From JBBQWT01 sp038210375 (lineage in GTDB: Bacteria > Acidobacteriota > Terriglobia > Terriglobales > Acidobacteriaceae): a stretch of 64,000 nucleotides of DNA. The notes beneath the pieces are model-generated. The model was given only the letters and a program-made list of their open reading frames with translations, ran no database searches and was not told the origin of the DNA. The stretch covers positions 29,783-93,782 of the forward strand of contig JBBQWT010000015.1 in the NCBI GenBank assembly GCA_038210375.1, written 5' to 3'. The first letter of the stretch is position 1. The number at the start of each line of letters is the position of its first letter. Shown one piece after another: positions 9,733 to 18,238 of the stretch. Made by a program: the position numbers and the translations under genes.

Positions 9733-10314
9733 ATGACTCGAATGCATGAGGACGATCAGGCGGCGGTGGCGCAAGTGCTCGCCGGCGACAAGAACGCGTA
9801 CGGCGGGCTGGTGGAGCGCCACAGCAAGGTGGTTTTTCGCCTGGCATTTCGCATGACCGGCAACGAACAGGATGCGGAGGAAGTGGTGCAGGAAACGTTT
9901 CTTCGAGGCTATCGCCACCTTCATAAGTTCGAATCGCGCGCCAACTTCGGGACCTGGATCTACCGCATCGCGGTGAACTGCGCATTGGACCTGGTAGGTA
10001 AAAGAAAAAATGTGTACAGCTACCAGATCGCTGACGAGCCCGACCTGGAGAGCAACGAGGTGCAGATCGCAAGTTCCAGTCCCGGGCCCGAGCGCCTGGC
10101 CTTCAGCGGGCAAATGGCGGGACGCATCGAGCAGGCCATGAGTGGCTTGAGCGCCAACGAACGCGCAGCATTCATCATGCGGCACATGGAAGGGCAATCG
10201 ATGGAGGCCATCGGCAAGGTGCTCGGGCTGCGCCCCGATTCAGCCAAGCAAAGTGTTTTTCGAGCAGTACATAAATTGCGGCGGGCGCTTGAGCCCGCAT
10301 TGAGGACACGTTGA
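9733..10314 (+). CDS. ECF-type RNA polymerase sigma factor
   Basis: 193-residue sigma-70 family protein of the extracytoplasmic-function group. Region 2 includes GNEQDAEEVVQETFLRGYRHL and the promoter-melting motif FGTWIYRIAVN. Region 4 includes MSGLSANERAAFIMRHMEGQS followed by a helix-turn-helix (MEAIGKVLGLRPDSAKQSVFRAVHKLR). The ATG at 9733 is used; ATG 9742 is also possible. The stop overlaps the start of the anti-sigma gene (TTGA), so the two are translationally coupled. It probably drives its own operon, including the two HEAT-repeat genes, in response to an envelope signal, but no matching promoter was identified. Confidence 0.95.
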   Translation: MTRMHEDDQAAVAQVLAGDKNAYGGLVERHSKVVFRLAFRMTGNEQDAEEVVQETFLRGYRHLHKFESRANFGTWIYRIAVNCALDLVGKRKNVYSYQIADEPDLESNEVQIASSSPGPERLAFSGQMAGRIEQAMSGLSANERAAFIMRHMEGQSMEAIGKVLGLRPDSAKQSVFRAVHKLRRALEPALRTR

Positions 10315-11105
10315 CTCCAGTGAACAGTCATCTTTCGGAAGAACAAATGGTGATGATGCATTACGGCGATGAGCCGGAATCCGCGGTACACATCGCGCAC
10401 GTGGCGGAATGCGAAGAATGCCGCCATGAATACCGGCGCATCCAGGAATTATTGAACAGTTTTCCGGTCTCCGCCGTGCCGGAGCGCGGGGAGGATTATG
10501 GCGCGCAGGTCTGGCAGCGTGTCCGCGTACTTCTCCCCGAGCAACGCAAGTCGTGGTGGAGAAACATGATGGCGCCTGGGCAATCCCCCTGGGCGCTGGC
10601 CGGCTGGGCGGGCGCTATGGCGGTGCTGCTGGTGGCCGCTTTTCTGGCGGGCAGATGGGGCCGTCCGGCGGCACCGCCGCCGGGGGCGGCGCAAGTGACG
10701 CCCGATGCGCGGCAGGCAAGAGAACGCGTGGTCATGGCTGCGGTGGGCGATCACCTTGAGCAATCGCAGATGATGCTGGTCGAGCTCATGAACAGCGATG
10801 TCCGAGGCAGGTTGAACATCGCGAGCGAGCAGGAGCGGGCCCGCGAACTGCTGAACGCCAACCGGCTCTACCGGCAAAGCGCACAAGGAGTACGCGATCC
10901 GGGGGTGAGCAAAGTCCTCAATGACCTCGAACGGGTGTTGCTTGAGATTGCCAATGGACCCACTGAACTTAATGGCAAGGATGTGAATGAATTCAAAAAA
11001 CGCATGGAAGCCCAGGGCATCCTGTTCGAGATGCAGGTAGTGGGCGGAAAAGCACGCGAACGGAAACACCCGCCAGCGGCACCGCCGGCACAGGGACGAA
11101 CCTAG
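10311..11105 (+). CDS. Anti-sigma factor with zf-HC2 domain
   Basis: 264-residue single-span membrane protein. The N-terminal cytoplasmic part has the zinc-binding anti-sigma motif H..HVAECEECRHEY (around residues 26-41), which should hold the upstream sigma factor. A hydrophobic stretch, WALAGWAGAMAVLLVAAFLAG, near 95-117 is the membrane anchor. The periplasmic remainder is charged and helical, with a basic Pro/Ala tail. The start is TTG 10311: AGG at 10303-10305 is five bases upstream, and the TTGA overlaps the sigma stop. GTG 10320 is an alternative. Release probably requires proteolysis or a conformational change triggered from the periplasm; no protease gene is adjacent. Confidence 0.9.
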   Translation: MTPVNSHLSEEQMVMMHYGDEPESAVHIAHVAECEECRHEYRRIQELLNSFPVSAVPERGEDYGAQVWQRVRVLLPEQRKSWWRNMMAPGQSPWALAGWAGAMAVLLVAAFLAGRWGRPAAPPPGAAQVTPDARQARERVVMAAVGDHLEQSQMMLVELMNSDVRGRLNIASEQERARELLNANRLYRQSAQGVRDPGVSKVLNDLERVLLEIANGPTELNGKDVNEFKKRMEAQGILFEMQVVGGKARERKHPPAAPPAQGRT

Positions 11106-11133
11106 AAATAACCAAAAGGAAGGTCGCAATCTT

Positions 11134-12381
11134 ATGAGGAACAAGATCACGCTGTTCTTGGCAGGGCTGGCTTTAATAGCGGCATTCGCCTGCGCCAATG
11201 CCACCGCGCAAATCGAAGCAGAGTCCTTCCAGTCAGCCGGCCGGAGCGGAAGCCGCTCCGCGGCTGGCTCTGACGCCCGCGAAACCGAGCTTTATAACGA
11301 TGGCACCCAATCGATGAATGAAAGCAACTGGGAGAAGGCCATTGAGAAATTCGACGAGGCCTCACGAATCCATGGCCGCCGCGTGGAAGGAGCGCTGTAC
11401 TGGAAGGCTTTCTCCCAACAAAAGGCGGGCCGCACCAGCGACGCCCTGAGTACTTGCGCTGAATTGCGGCGCAACTATTCACACAGCCGCTGGCTTAAAG
11501 AGTGTGGTGCGCTGGAAATTGAATTGCGCGGAGCGGAAGACCCTCCCCGAGGCGATACCCAGGACGATGACCTCAAACTGCTGGCGTTGAATCGCCTGAT
11601 GGATCATGACGAAGAACGCGCCCTACCTCTGGTGGCTAATTTTCTGAACGGCGCCCACTCGGAGCGACTCAAAGCGCGCGCGTTGTTTGTGCTTTCGCAA
11701 AGCGATTCCCCACAGGCGCAGGCGCTGATGGGCGACATTGCCCGCGGCAAGACTCATCCTGAATTGCAGGAGAAGGCCGTGCAGGCCCTGGGAGTGAGAG
11801 GGGGCCGGAGCCTCGATACGCTCGCCCAAATCTATTCTGGATCGAGCAGCCAGGTGAAACGCCGGATACTGCAGGCGTATGGCATTGGTAATGACCGTTT
11901 GCATCTGCTGGCAGCGGCCCGGTCTGAAACCCAGCCTGAGTTGATGAAGGCCGCGGTCCAGGGCCTGGCGATCGCCGGCGCAAGACAGGAATTGCGCCAG
12001 CTTTATCAGGAAACCGCCTCCCACGAGCTCAAGTCAGACATTCTCGACGCCATGATTATCGATGGCGACGCGGAGTACTTTGGGCAGGTGGCAAAAACCG
12101 AGCAGGATGCCAGGCTGCGCATCAAGGCCATCCGCGACATGGGCATCTCCGGCGGCCATGATTCCGCCGCCGCCCTGGTGGAGGTCTTCCATCGCAATCA
12201 GGATGAGGATACCCGCAATGCGGCGCTCGATGGCCTGTTCATCTCCAACAATGCCAAGGCGCTGATCGACCTGGCACGACAGGAGAAAAATCCCAATACC
12301 AAGCGGCGCATCGTGGAAAAACTTGCCGTGATGGACAGCAAAGATGCCAGCGACTACATGATGGAAATCCTGCAGCACTGA
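11134..12381 (+). CDS. Exported TPR/HEAT-repeat protein
   Basis: 415 residues with a clear signal peptide (MRNKITLFLAGLALIAAFACANATA). Residues about 48-120 form TPR-like helices (LYNDGTQSMNESNWEKAIEKFDEAS). From about 145 onward come HEAT-like repeats with recurring LKARALFVLSQS and LQEKAVQALGV units. Such alpha-solenoids act as protein-binding scaffolds in the periplasm. It follows the anti-sigma gene by 28 bases, after an AAAAGGAAGG ribosome site, and precedes another HEAT-repeat gene, so it is probably part of the ECF regulon. No catalytic motif is seen. Confidence 0.85.
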   Translation: MRNKITLFLAGLALIAAFACANATAQIEAESFQSAGRSGSRSAAGSDARETELYNDGTQSMNESNWEKAIEKFDEASRIHGRRVEGALYWKAFSQQKAGRTSDALSTCAELRRNYSHSRWLKECGALEIELRGAEDPPRGDTQDDDLKLLALNRLMDHDEERALPLVANFLNGAHSERLKARALFVLSQSDSPQAQALMGDIARGKTHPELQEKAVQALGVRGGRSLDTLAQIYSGSSSQVKRRILQAYGIGNDRLHLLAAARSETQPELMKAAVQGLAIAGARQELRQLYQETASHELKSDILDAMIIDGDAEYFGQVAKTEQDARLRIKAIRDMGISGGHDSAAALVEVFHRNQDEDTRNAALDGLFISNNAKALIDLARQEKNPNTKRRIVEKLAVMDSKDASDYMMEILQH

Positions 12382-12404
12382 GCCTGAAAACGAGAAGGTG
12401 AGTG

Positions 12405-13502
12405 ATGAAATTTCGAACAGCAATCCTGATGATCGTGGTGGCGCTGGCGGCAGCCGGTCACGCGCAACAGCCGCCCCAGTTAATCAACGCGCACGTCAAA
12501 TCACTGCCGCCGGGTTCTGACCTGCAAAAAAACGTGGAAAGTCTGGTGCGCGGCCAGAAGACCACGGCGTGGATCGGGTATTCGGTTCCCGCCATCCCCA
12601 AACCACGCTTCATCTGTTGTTTTCAGGATTCCGCGCAGTTTGAAAAGTTGAAGGGGTGTTGCAGTGGCTGCCACCTTGAAGGCCGCGACAGCAGCTACTA
12701 CAACTCGACCGGGGGGACGTGCGTGCCGCATGCACCGGCGCACGAAATCTACGTGCTGTTGCGCGCGGAGAAGGGCGAAGTCATCCGCTTTAGAACGGCG
12801 ACCCCGGATTGCGGTCTGGATGCCGGCGGGCTCGACTTCTATTGGTTGGGCGACGTCAAACCACAGGACAGCCTGCGCCTGCTGGCCGCCATGATCCAAG
12901 GGAACCAGGAAGGTTCCGGCCAGACCCACAAACACCGAAGCAACGAGGAAATACTCGGCGCCATCGCCCTGCATGACGATCCCATGGCGGATGAGATGCT
13001 GAAGCGTTTCGCCGGAGAAGGGAACAGCGAACATTTGCGCGAGCAGTCCTTGTTCTGGCTGGGGAACGAGCGCGGCCGAAAGGGATTCGAAATCGTGCGC
13101 GACTTTGCGCGGCGCGATCCCGATGACCGTGTGCGCAAACATGCTACCTTCGCCCTATCTCAAAGCGGGGAAAATGAGGCCATCGACGAGCTGATCCGCA
13201 TGGCAAAAACCGATCACGCATCCCAGGTCCGCGCCCAGGCCCTTTTCTGGCTGGCCCAACGGGCAGGCAAGAAAGCGGAAAGTGCTATCACTGAGGCGAT
13301 GGAGAATGATCCCGAAGTGGAGGTCAAGAAAAAAGCAGTGTTCGCATTGAGTCAGATGGCCGGGGGAGAAGGCGTTCCCCGGTTGATCCAGGTGGCCAGC
13401 GGACATAAGAACGCCATTCTGCGGAAAGAAGCAATTTTCTGGCTGGGGGAATCGGGCGATCCGCGCGCCCTGGCTTTTCTCGAAGACTTCGTTAAACGGT
13501 GA
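12405..13502 (+). CDS. Exported HEAT-repeat protein with Cys cluster
   Basis: 365 residues starting at ATG 12405, seven bases after GAGAAGG; an in-frame GTG lies directly upstream at 12402. The signal peptide is MKFRTAILMIVVALAAAGHA. The middle part (about 55-95) is rich in cysteine (FICC, then GCCSGCH, then a lone C), with further Cys at TPDCG, which suggests disulfides or metal binding in the periplasm. Residues 170-365 hold HEAT repeats (EQSLFWLGNERG, RKHATFALSQSGE, RAQALFWLAQRAG, KKKAVFALSQMAG, RKEAIFWLGESGD) of about 31 residues each. Last gene of the presumed sigma/anti-sigma/HEAT operon. Specific function unknown. Confidence 0.85.
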   Translation: MKFRTAILMIVVALAAAGHAQQPPQLINAHVKSLPPGSDLQKNVESLVRGQKTTAWIGYSVPAIPKPRFICCFQDSAQFEKLKGCCSGCHLEGRDSSYYNSTGGTCVPHAPAHEIYVLLRAEKGEVIRFRTATPDCGLDAGGLDFYWLGDVKPQDSLRLLAAMIQGNQEGSGQTHKHRSNEEILGAIALHDDPMADEMLKRFAGEGNSEHLREQSLFWLGNERGRKGFEIVRDFARRDPDDRVRKHATFALSQSGENEAIDELIRMAKTDHASQVRAQALFWLAQRAGKKAESAITEAMENDPEVEVKKKAVFALSQMAGGEGVPRLIQVASGHKNAILRKEAIFWLGESGDPRALAFLEDFVKR

Positions 13503-13715
13503 GCTTCAGGAAATTCTTCAAAGCACGGCCCGTGCGAAAGTCGTCCGCCCTGGCCCGCGCTTTGGCAGTTCCATATTCCTTCAGTAAAATTCTGTCGTTA
13601 GGGAACAAACCTCCCGTTTCCCTCGTTCCAACGTTTTGATGTACAGCGCGTCCAAGCATGGGGGGCTTTCCCTGCTTTCTCGAGCTGTCTGCCGACCCTG
13701 TCATTCTGGAGGAGT

Positions 13716-16319
13716 ATGAAAAAGTTCGCCCTGGTCCTGGTGGCTTTCATTTTGCTGAACTCCCTGGCGATCGCCCAGCGGCTGTCTGCCAATGCGTTGC
13801 CCAGTCATTACCGGCTCACATTTACGCCCGACTTGAAGGCGGCGACATTTACCGGCGAGGAAATTCTGGATGTGACGTTATCCGCCCCCAGTTCGACCAT
13901 CACCATGAACAGCGCGGAGATCAAGATCCAGAAGATTGAGATTACCGCGGGCGGCGAGGTACGGACGCCCGCAGTTACTTACGACACGAAAAGAGAGCAG
14001 GTGACGCTTACTACATCCCGGCCCATCCCGGCGGGCGCCGCCACCATTTCCATGCGGTACACGGGCATTCTCAACGACCAGCTTCGCGGTTTTTATTTGA
14101 GCAAGGGCAAGGACCGCAACTACGCCACCACCCAGTTTGAAAATACCGACGCGCGGCGCGCCTTTCCATCGTTTGACGAGCCCGCCTTCAAAGCCACGTA
14201 CGACATCACCCTGGTCGTGGATAAAGGTGACACCGCATTTTCCAACGGACGCCAGGTCTCCGACACACCTGGCCCCGGTCCGCGCAAGCACACGGTGAAG
14301 TTCGCCACTACCGCGAAGATGTCAACCTACCTGGTGGCCATGGTGGTGGGCGATCTGACTTGCCAGAAGGGCGAAGTCGATGGTATTCCCCTGCGGGTTT
14401 GCGCCACCCCTGACAAACAGAAGCTGCTGGGTTTTGCCATGGAGACCACCAAACATGTGGTCCATTTCTACAACCAGTATTACGGAATCAAATATCCGTT
14501 CGAAAAACTGGACCAGCTTGGCATTCCCGACTTTGCCGCCGGCGCCATGGAAAACACCGCGGCCATCACCTATCGCGAGACCGCACTGCTGATCGATGAA
14601 AAGACCGCGACCGAGGGCGCGCGCCAGAACGTTGCGGTCACCATCGCCCATGAGATTGCGCACCAGTGGTTTGGCGACCTGGTCACCATGAAGTGGTGGG
14701 ACGACATCTGGCTGAACGAGGGGTTTGCCACCTGGATGAGCTCGAAGCCGCTCGAAGGGTGGCATCCGGAATGGCGGGTCGACCTGCAGGATTCGCAGAA
14801 CCGCGATGACTCGCTGGGCCTCGATTCACTGGCGTCCACGCGGGCGATTCACGCCGAGGCCAACACTCCCGAAGAAATTGCGGCGCTGTTTGATGGCATC
14901 GCCTATGGCAAGACCGCGGCGGTGCTGCTGATGCTGGAAAGTTATGTGGGCGCGGAAAATTTCCGCAAAGGAGTGAACAGCTACCTTGAGCACCACCAAT
15001 ATGGAAACACCGAGGCCAAGGATTTCTGGACCGAGATCGCCGCGGCTTCGGGCAAGCCCATCGATCAGGTGATGCCCACGTATGTGAACCAGGCGGGGGC
15101 GCCGTTGCTTTCCGCCAGCGGACGATGCCAGTCGGGCAAGACCGAGATCGCCATCCGCCAGCGGCGGTTGTTTGTCGATCCCGAACAGTTGCGCAAGGGA
15201 TCGCCCGAGATCTGGCAGATACCGGTATGCGTCAAAACCGGCGCCTCCGCGCAAGCGAGTTGCGAGCTGATCACGAAAAAACGGCAGGTGCTGACAGTGG
15301 ACGGCTGCTCGCTCTGGTACTTCGTCAACGCCGGCGGCGCGGGATATTACCGCACGGCCTACGATGCCGCTGATTTCTCTGAGCTCGCACGCAACGTCGA
15401 AACCGCGCTTTCCCCAGCCGAGCGGATGGCATTCGTCGGCGACCAATGGCTGTTGGTGGAAAACGGGACGCAGGATGCGTCGGGATTCCTCGACCTGGTG
15501 CAAAATCTGCGCCAGGAAAAATCCTCCGCGGTGATGCAGCTCGTGCTCGGCCCGCTGGAATATCTGCATGAGGACATTCTGCCGGCGGCCCAGATTTCCG
15601 CATTTGACGCATGGGTGAGGGGGTTGTTGCAGCCGCTGATCCGTGAGCTCGGTATGAAGACCGTTCCGGGAGAAGATTCCGACCGCCAGCAGTTGCGCAA
15701 CGCGGTCATGCTCAGCCTGGGGCAGAGCGGCGACCAGGCAGTGCTGGCGCAAGCGCGCAGTGTGCTCGACGCTTTCATGAAAAATCCAACCTCGGTTCCG
15801 CCCGATCAGGTGCCGATGGCTTTCACCCTGCTTTCCACGACCGGGGACGCGGCGCTGTATGACAAATTTCTTGCCAGGCGCAAGACGGCCAAAAATCCGG
15901 CGGAATTTTACCGCTACCAGAATTCGCTCTCCCATTTTCGCGACCCTGCGCTGGTGAAACGCACATTGGAATTCGCCATGTCGCCGGAGGTGCGCTCGCA
16001 GGATATGCCTCGACTGATCTTTGGTGAGTTTGCCAATCCCGTGGGACGCGACCTGGCTATGGAGTTTGTGAAAGCCAATTATGCCGAGATTAAGCGGCGT
16101 TCCATCTCCCAGTTGGGCGGGGGATTCGGCGGGGTCGTCGGGGAGTTTTGCGATGCCGGCCCGCGCGACGCAGCCCGGCATTTCTTCGAGTCCATGAATG
16201 TCTCGGGGGAAGAGCGCGGGTTGAAGTTGGGAGTGGAGCAGTCGAACGCGTGCATCAACTTCAAGGCCCGGCAGTCGGAAAATCTTGAGCGATGGTTGAA
16301 GGCGCATCCCGGTTCGTGA
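13716..16319 (+). CDS. M1 family metallo-aminopeptidase (exported)
   Basis: 867-residue zinc aminopeptidase of the ERAP/PepN-like M1 family. The signal peptide is MKKFALVLVAFILLNSLAIA. The exopeptidase motif GAMEN is at about 275-279. The zinc site is HEIAH (312-316) with the third ligand E335 in NEGF, the exact 18-residue spacing of the family. A helical C-terminal domain (about 560-867) caps the active site. It should remove N-terminal residues from peptides in the periplasm or outside the cell, as part of peptide scavenging. GGAGGAG lies just upstream of ATG 13716. No partner gene is adjacent. Confidence 0.95.
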   Translation: MKKFALVLVAFILLNSLAIAQRLSANALPSHYRLTFTPDLKAATFTGEEILDVTLSAPSSTITMNSAEIKIQKIEITAGGEVRTPAVTYDTKREQVTLTTSRPIPAGAATISMRYTGILNDQLRGFYLSKGKDRNYATTQFENTDARRAFPSFDEPAFKATYDITLVVDKGDTAFSNGRQVSDTPGPGPRKHTVKFATTAKMSTYLVAMVVGDLTCQKGEVDGIPLRVCATPDKQKLLGFAMETTKHVVHFYNQYYGIKYPFEKLDQLGIPDFAAGAMENTAAITYRETALLIDEKTATEGARQNVAVTIAHEIAHQWFGDLVTMKWWDDIWLNEGFATWMSSKPLEGWHPEWRVDLQDSQNRDDSLGLDSLASTRAIHAEANTPEEIAALFDGIAYGKTAAVLLMLESYVGAENFRKGVNSYLEHHQYGNTEAKDFWTEIAAASGKPIDQVMPTYVNQAGAPLLSASGRCQSGKTEIAIRQRRLFVDPEQLRKGSPEIWQIPVCVKTGASAQASCELITKKRQVLTVDGCSLWYFVNAGGAGYYRTAYDAADFSELARNVETALSPAERMAFVGDQWLLVENGTQDASGFLDLVQNLRQEKSSAVMQLVLGPLEYLHEDILPAAQISAFDAWVRGLLQPLIRELGMKTVPGEDSDRQQLRNAVMLSLGQSGDQAVLAQARSVLDAFMKNPTSVPPDQVPMAFTLLSTTGDAALYDKFLARRKTAKNPAEFYRYQNSLSHFRDPALVKRTLEFAMSPEVRSQDMPRLIFGEFANPVGRDLAMEFVKANYAEIKRRSISQLGGGFGGVVGEFCDAGPRDAARHFFESMNVSGEERGLKLGVEQSNACINFKARQSENLERWLKAHPGS

Positions 16320-16346
16320 GTGGGTGAACCTGCTACCATCACAGCC

Positions 16347-16853
16347 ATGAAGGCAAGTTACCGCGCGGCCGTCGCTGTTTTTTTGACCGCCCTTGGGCTG
16401 CTGGCGGGCTGCACTAATGCGCCACCGGCGGCGGAGCGCATTTCTCCTCAGCAAGAAGCTTCACCTCCCGCCACGAACCGGCACGACCTGTCAGCCGATG
16501 CAAGATTTGGGGGGCACACCCTGCAGCGCCATGTGGGGCGCACGCCGGAGCAACTGGGGGAGCGATTGCAGGCCGAGAGCCATATTCCGGCGGCCTCAAG
16601 TTATACCAATCGTGCCACCGCCGAGACGGCGGTAGGTCAGGCCATCGCGGATAACCAGCCGCGCATCCAGCGCTGGCTCAACTCGCCGGGCGGGCACCCC
16701 AACCTGGTACTGAATTACGACGCCGGCCATCCCATCGGCGATTTCATTCGCCGCGGCGAATCGCAGCCCCGGGATTGCTCGCACGCAATTGTGGTCTTGA
16801 AGTGGGCCGGGCAGGATTACTATGTGCTGACGTCGTACCCGGAGTGCCGGTAG
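16347..16853 (+). CDS. Lipoprotein with RNase A-like (CdiA-CT type) toxin domain
   Basis: 168-residue predicted lipoprotein. The signal ends in LLAGC with the lipidated Cys at 22, followed by a Pro/Ala/Ser linker to about 52. The rest matches the bacterial RNase A-like toxin fold known from CdiA C-termini: GGHTLQRHVGRT at 55-66, ASSYTNRATAETAV, a central NLVLNYD strand, and a C-terminal VLTSYPECR. Candidate catalytic residues are H62, R73, T162 and Y164. The spacing (H+11=R; T+2=Y) equals that which I recall for the characterised CdiA-CT nuclease. An immunity-like gene follows immediately (TAG then ATG). ATG 16347 is chosen over GTG 16320 because it gives a proper signal. No cdiA, cdiB or secretion genes are nearby. 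Confidence 0.8.
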   Translation: MKASYRAAVAVFLTALGLLAGCTNAPPAAERISPQQEASPPATNRHDLSADARFGGHTLQRHVGRTPEQLGERLQAESHIPAASSYTNRATAETAVGQAIADNQPRIQRWLNSPGGHPNLVLNYDAGHPIGDFIRRGESQPRDCSHAIVVLKWAGQDYYVLTSYPECR

Positions 16854-17165
16854 ATGGCCGCACCGCGAAAATTCGCCGCCCTGTCAGAATTCCTGCGGGG
16901 CTATCTGCACCAGGATGTAACCGCGGAATATGGCTCCGCCGAAAAAGCGCTACGCAGCTTTCGGGCTGATGCGGATTCCACCCAGCTGCACCGCGTGCAA
17001 GCCGACTGGCGCAAGTTTCAACACGAGCACCAGGGAAAAACCCTGGCGGAAACCAACGCGGTGCTGACCGGTGAACTGGGCAGCTCGTGGGCATTTGCCG
17101 GCGACGGCGAACTCCACCGCTTCAGCGAGTTACTGCTGCAGCCCCCGGCGCGGACGAAGGAATAA
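16854..17165 (+). CDS. CdiI-like immunity protein for the RNase A-type toxin
   Basis: 103-residue acidic cytoplasmic protein without a signal. FAALSEFLRGYLHQDVTAEY followed by a helical segment resembles the CdiI_2 contact-dependent-inhibition immunity family, whose members share an FLxGYxHxDW-like start. Its ATG follows the toxin stop codon without a gap, as expected for a coupled toxin/immunity pair. By inference it binds the RNase domain and blocks it in the producing cell. A small housekeeping protein next to a toxin-like lipoprotein would be the alternative, but the family match and spacing make immunity the best reading. Confidence 0.72.
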   Translation: MAAPRKFAALSEFLRGYLHQDVTAEYGSAEKALRSFRADADSTQLHRVQADWRKFQHEHQGKTLAETNAVLTGELGSSWAFAGDGELHRFSELLLQPPARTKE

Positions 17166-17193
17166 GCCGCGCCGGTTTCCTGCTTGTCCTGCG

Positions 17194-17712
17194 CTAGGCC
17201 GGTTTGGGGGGCGCCCAGAACTTCATCTCATCCGCCGACGGGCCGTACATGCCCGGGATCTCGACTTCATTCAGGCGAAGGTAAACCCCCAGTTGGGCGC
17301 GATGATGAATCATGTGGTTCATCATCATGCTGCGAACAACCGCAGCGCGCGGCATGGAAAACACCGGTTTCCCCGCGAACATCAAGCTCCACATTTTCCC
17401 CATGTGTTCGTCGTTCGCGTCCGCGATCTGTTTCCGGCCTGCGGCTACGCTTTGGTCGAATTTTTCCATGAGCTCCCGGCGGGAGCCCGCAAGAAAAGGC
17501 TTATCGCCCTGCTTCACCTCAAAAACATCATCATTCAGAACGCTCATGGTCCAGCCGGGAAGCTCGGCGATATGACTGGCCAGCCTGCCCAGCGCCATTG
17601 ATTTTTCGTGGGGCTTGTAGTCGAATTTATCTTCGGGAACCAGTTCCAGTATCTTCCGCGTGTTCTTCATTTCCTCGTCAAATTCAGGTAAGAGCGCTTG
17701 ACCGAATGGCAT
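17194..17712 (-). CDS. DinB-family metal-dependent protein
   Basis: 172-residue soluble four-helix protein of the DinB/YfiT superfamily. Candidate metal-site histidines are in GRLASHIAELPGW (near 47) and NHMIHHRAQLGVYL (near 135-139). The family binds Ni, Zn or Fe and includes thiol-dependent transferases, but most members have no known substrate. Start ATG 17712, preceded by GGAGG at good distance. It is convergent with the immunity gene and divergent from the rhodanese gene. Confidence 0.85.
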   Translation of the reverse strand: MPFGQALLPEFDEEMKNTRKILELVPEDKFDYKPHEKSMALGRLASHIAELPGWTMSVLNDDVFEVKQGDKPFLAGSRRELMEKFDQSVAAGRKQIADANDEHMGKMWSLMFAGKPVFSMPRAAVVRSMMMNHMIHHRAQLGVYLRLNEVEIPGMYGPSADEMKFWAPPKPA

Positions 17713-17859
17713 AAGAACCTCCGCGGACAGCCTAACCCTTCGCGCCCCTGTGTATCAAGCATGCCAATTCTTCGGTTGCGGAGCGCGCTGGCTAGCATAA
17801 GATTGGATCGCAGTGAGGCCGTGGCCGCGCTTGTCGCGCGTAGCGAAGAAAAGGACATC

Positions 17860-18225
17860 ATGACATCAGAAGTGAAACACATCAGCCGGGAAGACCTGAA
17901 AGCCAGGATCGACCAGAAAGACAAATTCATTCTGGTCGAAACCCTGGCCAGCACCGCCTACGATCACGCGCACTTGCCGGGAGCGATTAGTATTCCAACT
18001 AGCCAGATCGCTCAGCTTGCCCCCCAGCGCCTGCCCGACAAGGGCGCGGATATCGTGGTTTATTGCGCCAGCCCGACGTGACACGCCTCTGAGAATGCCG
18101 CCCGTGAACTGGCGGCCATGGGATATGGAAATGTGCGCGATTACGCAGGCGGGAAAGAGGATTGGCTGGGCGCCGGCTTACCGGTAGAGAGTTTTCACGA
18201 TCACCAGAAGCCGCCGGCAAAATAG
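17860..18225 (+). CDS. Rhodanese-like protein with in-frame TGA (possible selenoprotein)
   Basis: One-domain rhodanese of 121 residues if TGA 18079-18081 is read through. Before the TGA: HISREDLKARI, then HLPGAISIP, and the active-site strand DIVVYCASPT. After it the same frame continues with a typical rhodanese ending: ASENAARELAAMGYGNVRDY, AGGKEDWLGAGLPVE, stop TAG 18223-18225. In relatives known to me the residue at the TGA (CxxxxC-x-AS) is usually cysteine, so the codon either encodes selenocysteine or is a nonsense mutation. A SECIS-like hairpin lies at 18097-18116. Reading frame and codon choice stay normal beyond the TGA, so the break is either functional or very recent. ATG 17860 is chosen; the frame is open farther upstream without rhodanese features. 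Confidence 0.65.
18097..18116 (+). promoter_or_regulatory. Candidate bacterial SECIS hairpin
   Basis: Perfect six-pair stem GCCGCC/GGCGGC with the eight-base loop CGTGAACT. The loop begins 21 bases after the in-frame TGA and has G at its second position, which fits the loose rules for bacterial selenocysteine insertion elements. GC-rich coding sequence makes such a stem fairly easy to find by chance, so this is supporting evidence only. Confidence 0.4.
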
Positions 18226-18238
18226 CGGGAAGCTTGCA

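Noticed and set aside
16320..16346. GTG 16320 as start of the toxin lipoprotein
   Set aside because: It adds nine residues before the basic start of a good lipoprotein signal and has no ribosome site.
14826..16454. Long minus-strand open frame (542 codons) opposite the M1 aminopeptidase
   Set aside because: His/Arg/Gln-rich translation typical of antisense frames, while the sense strand has an intact enzyme.
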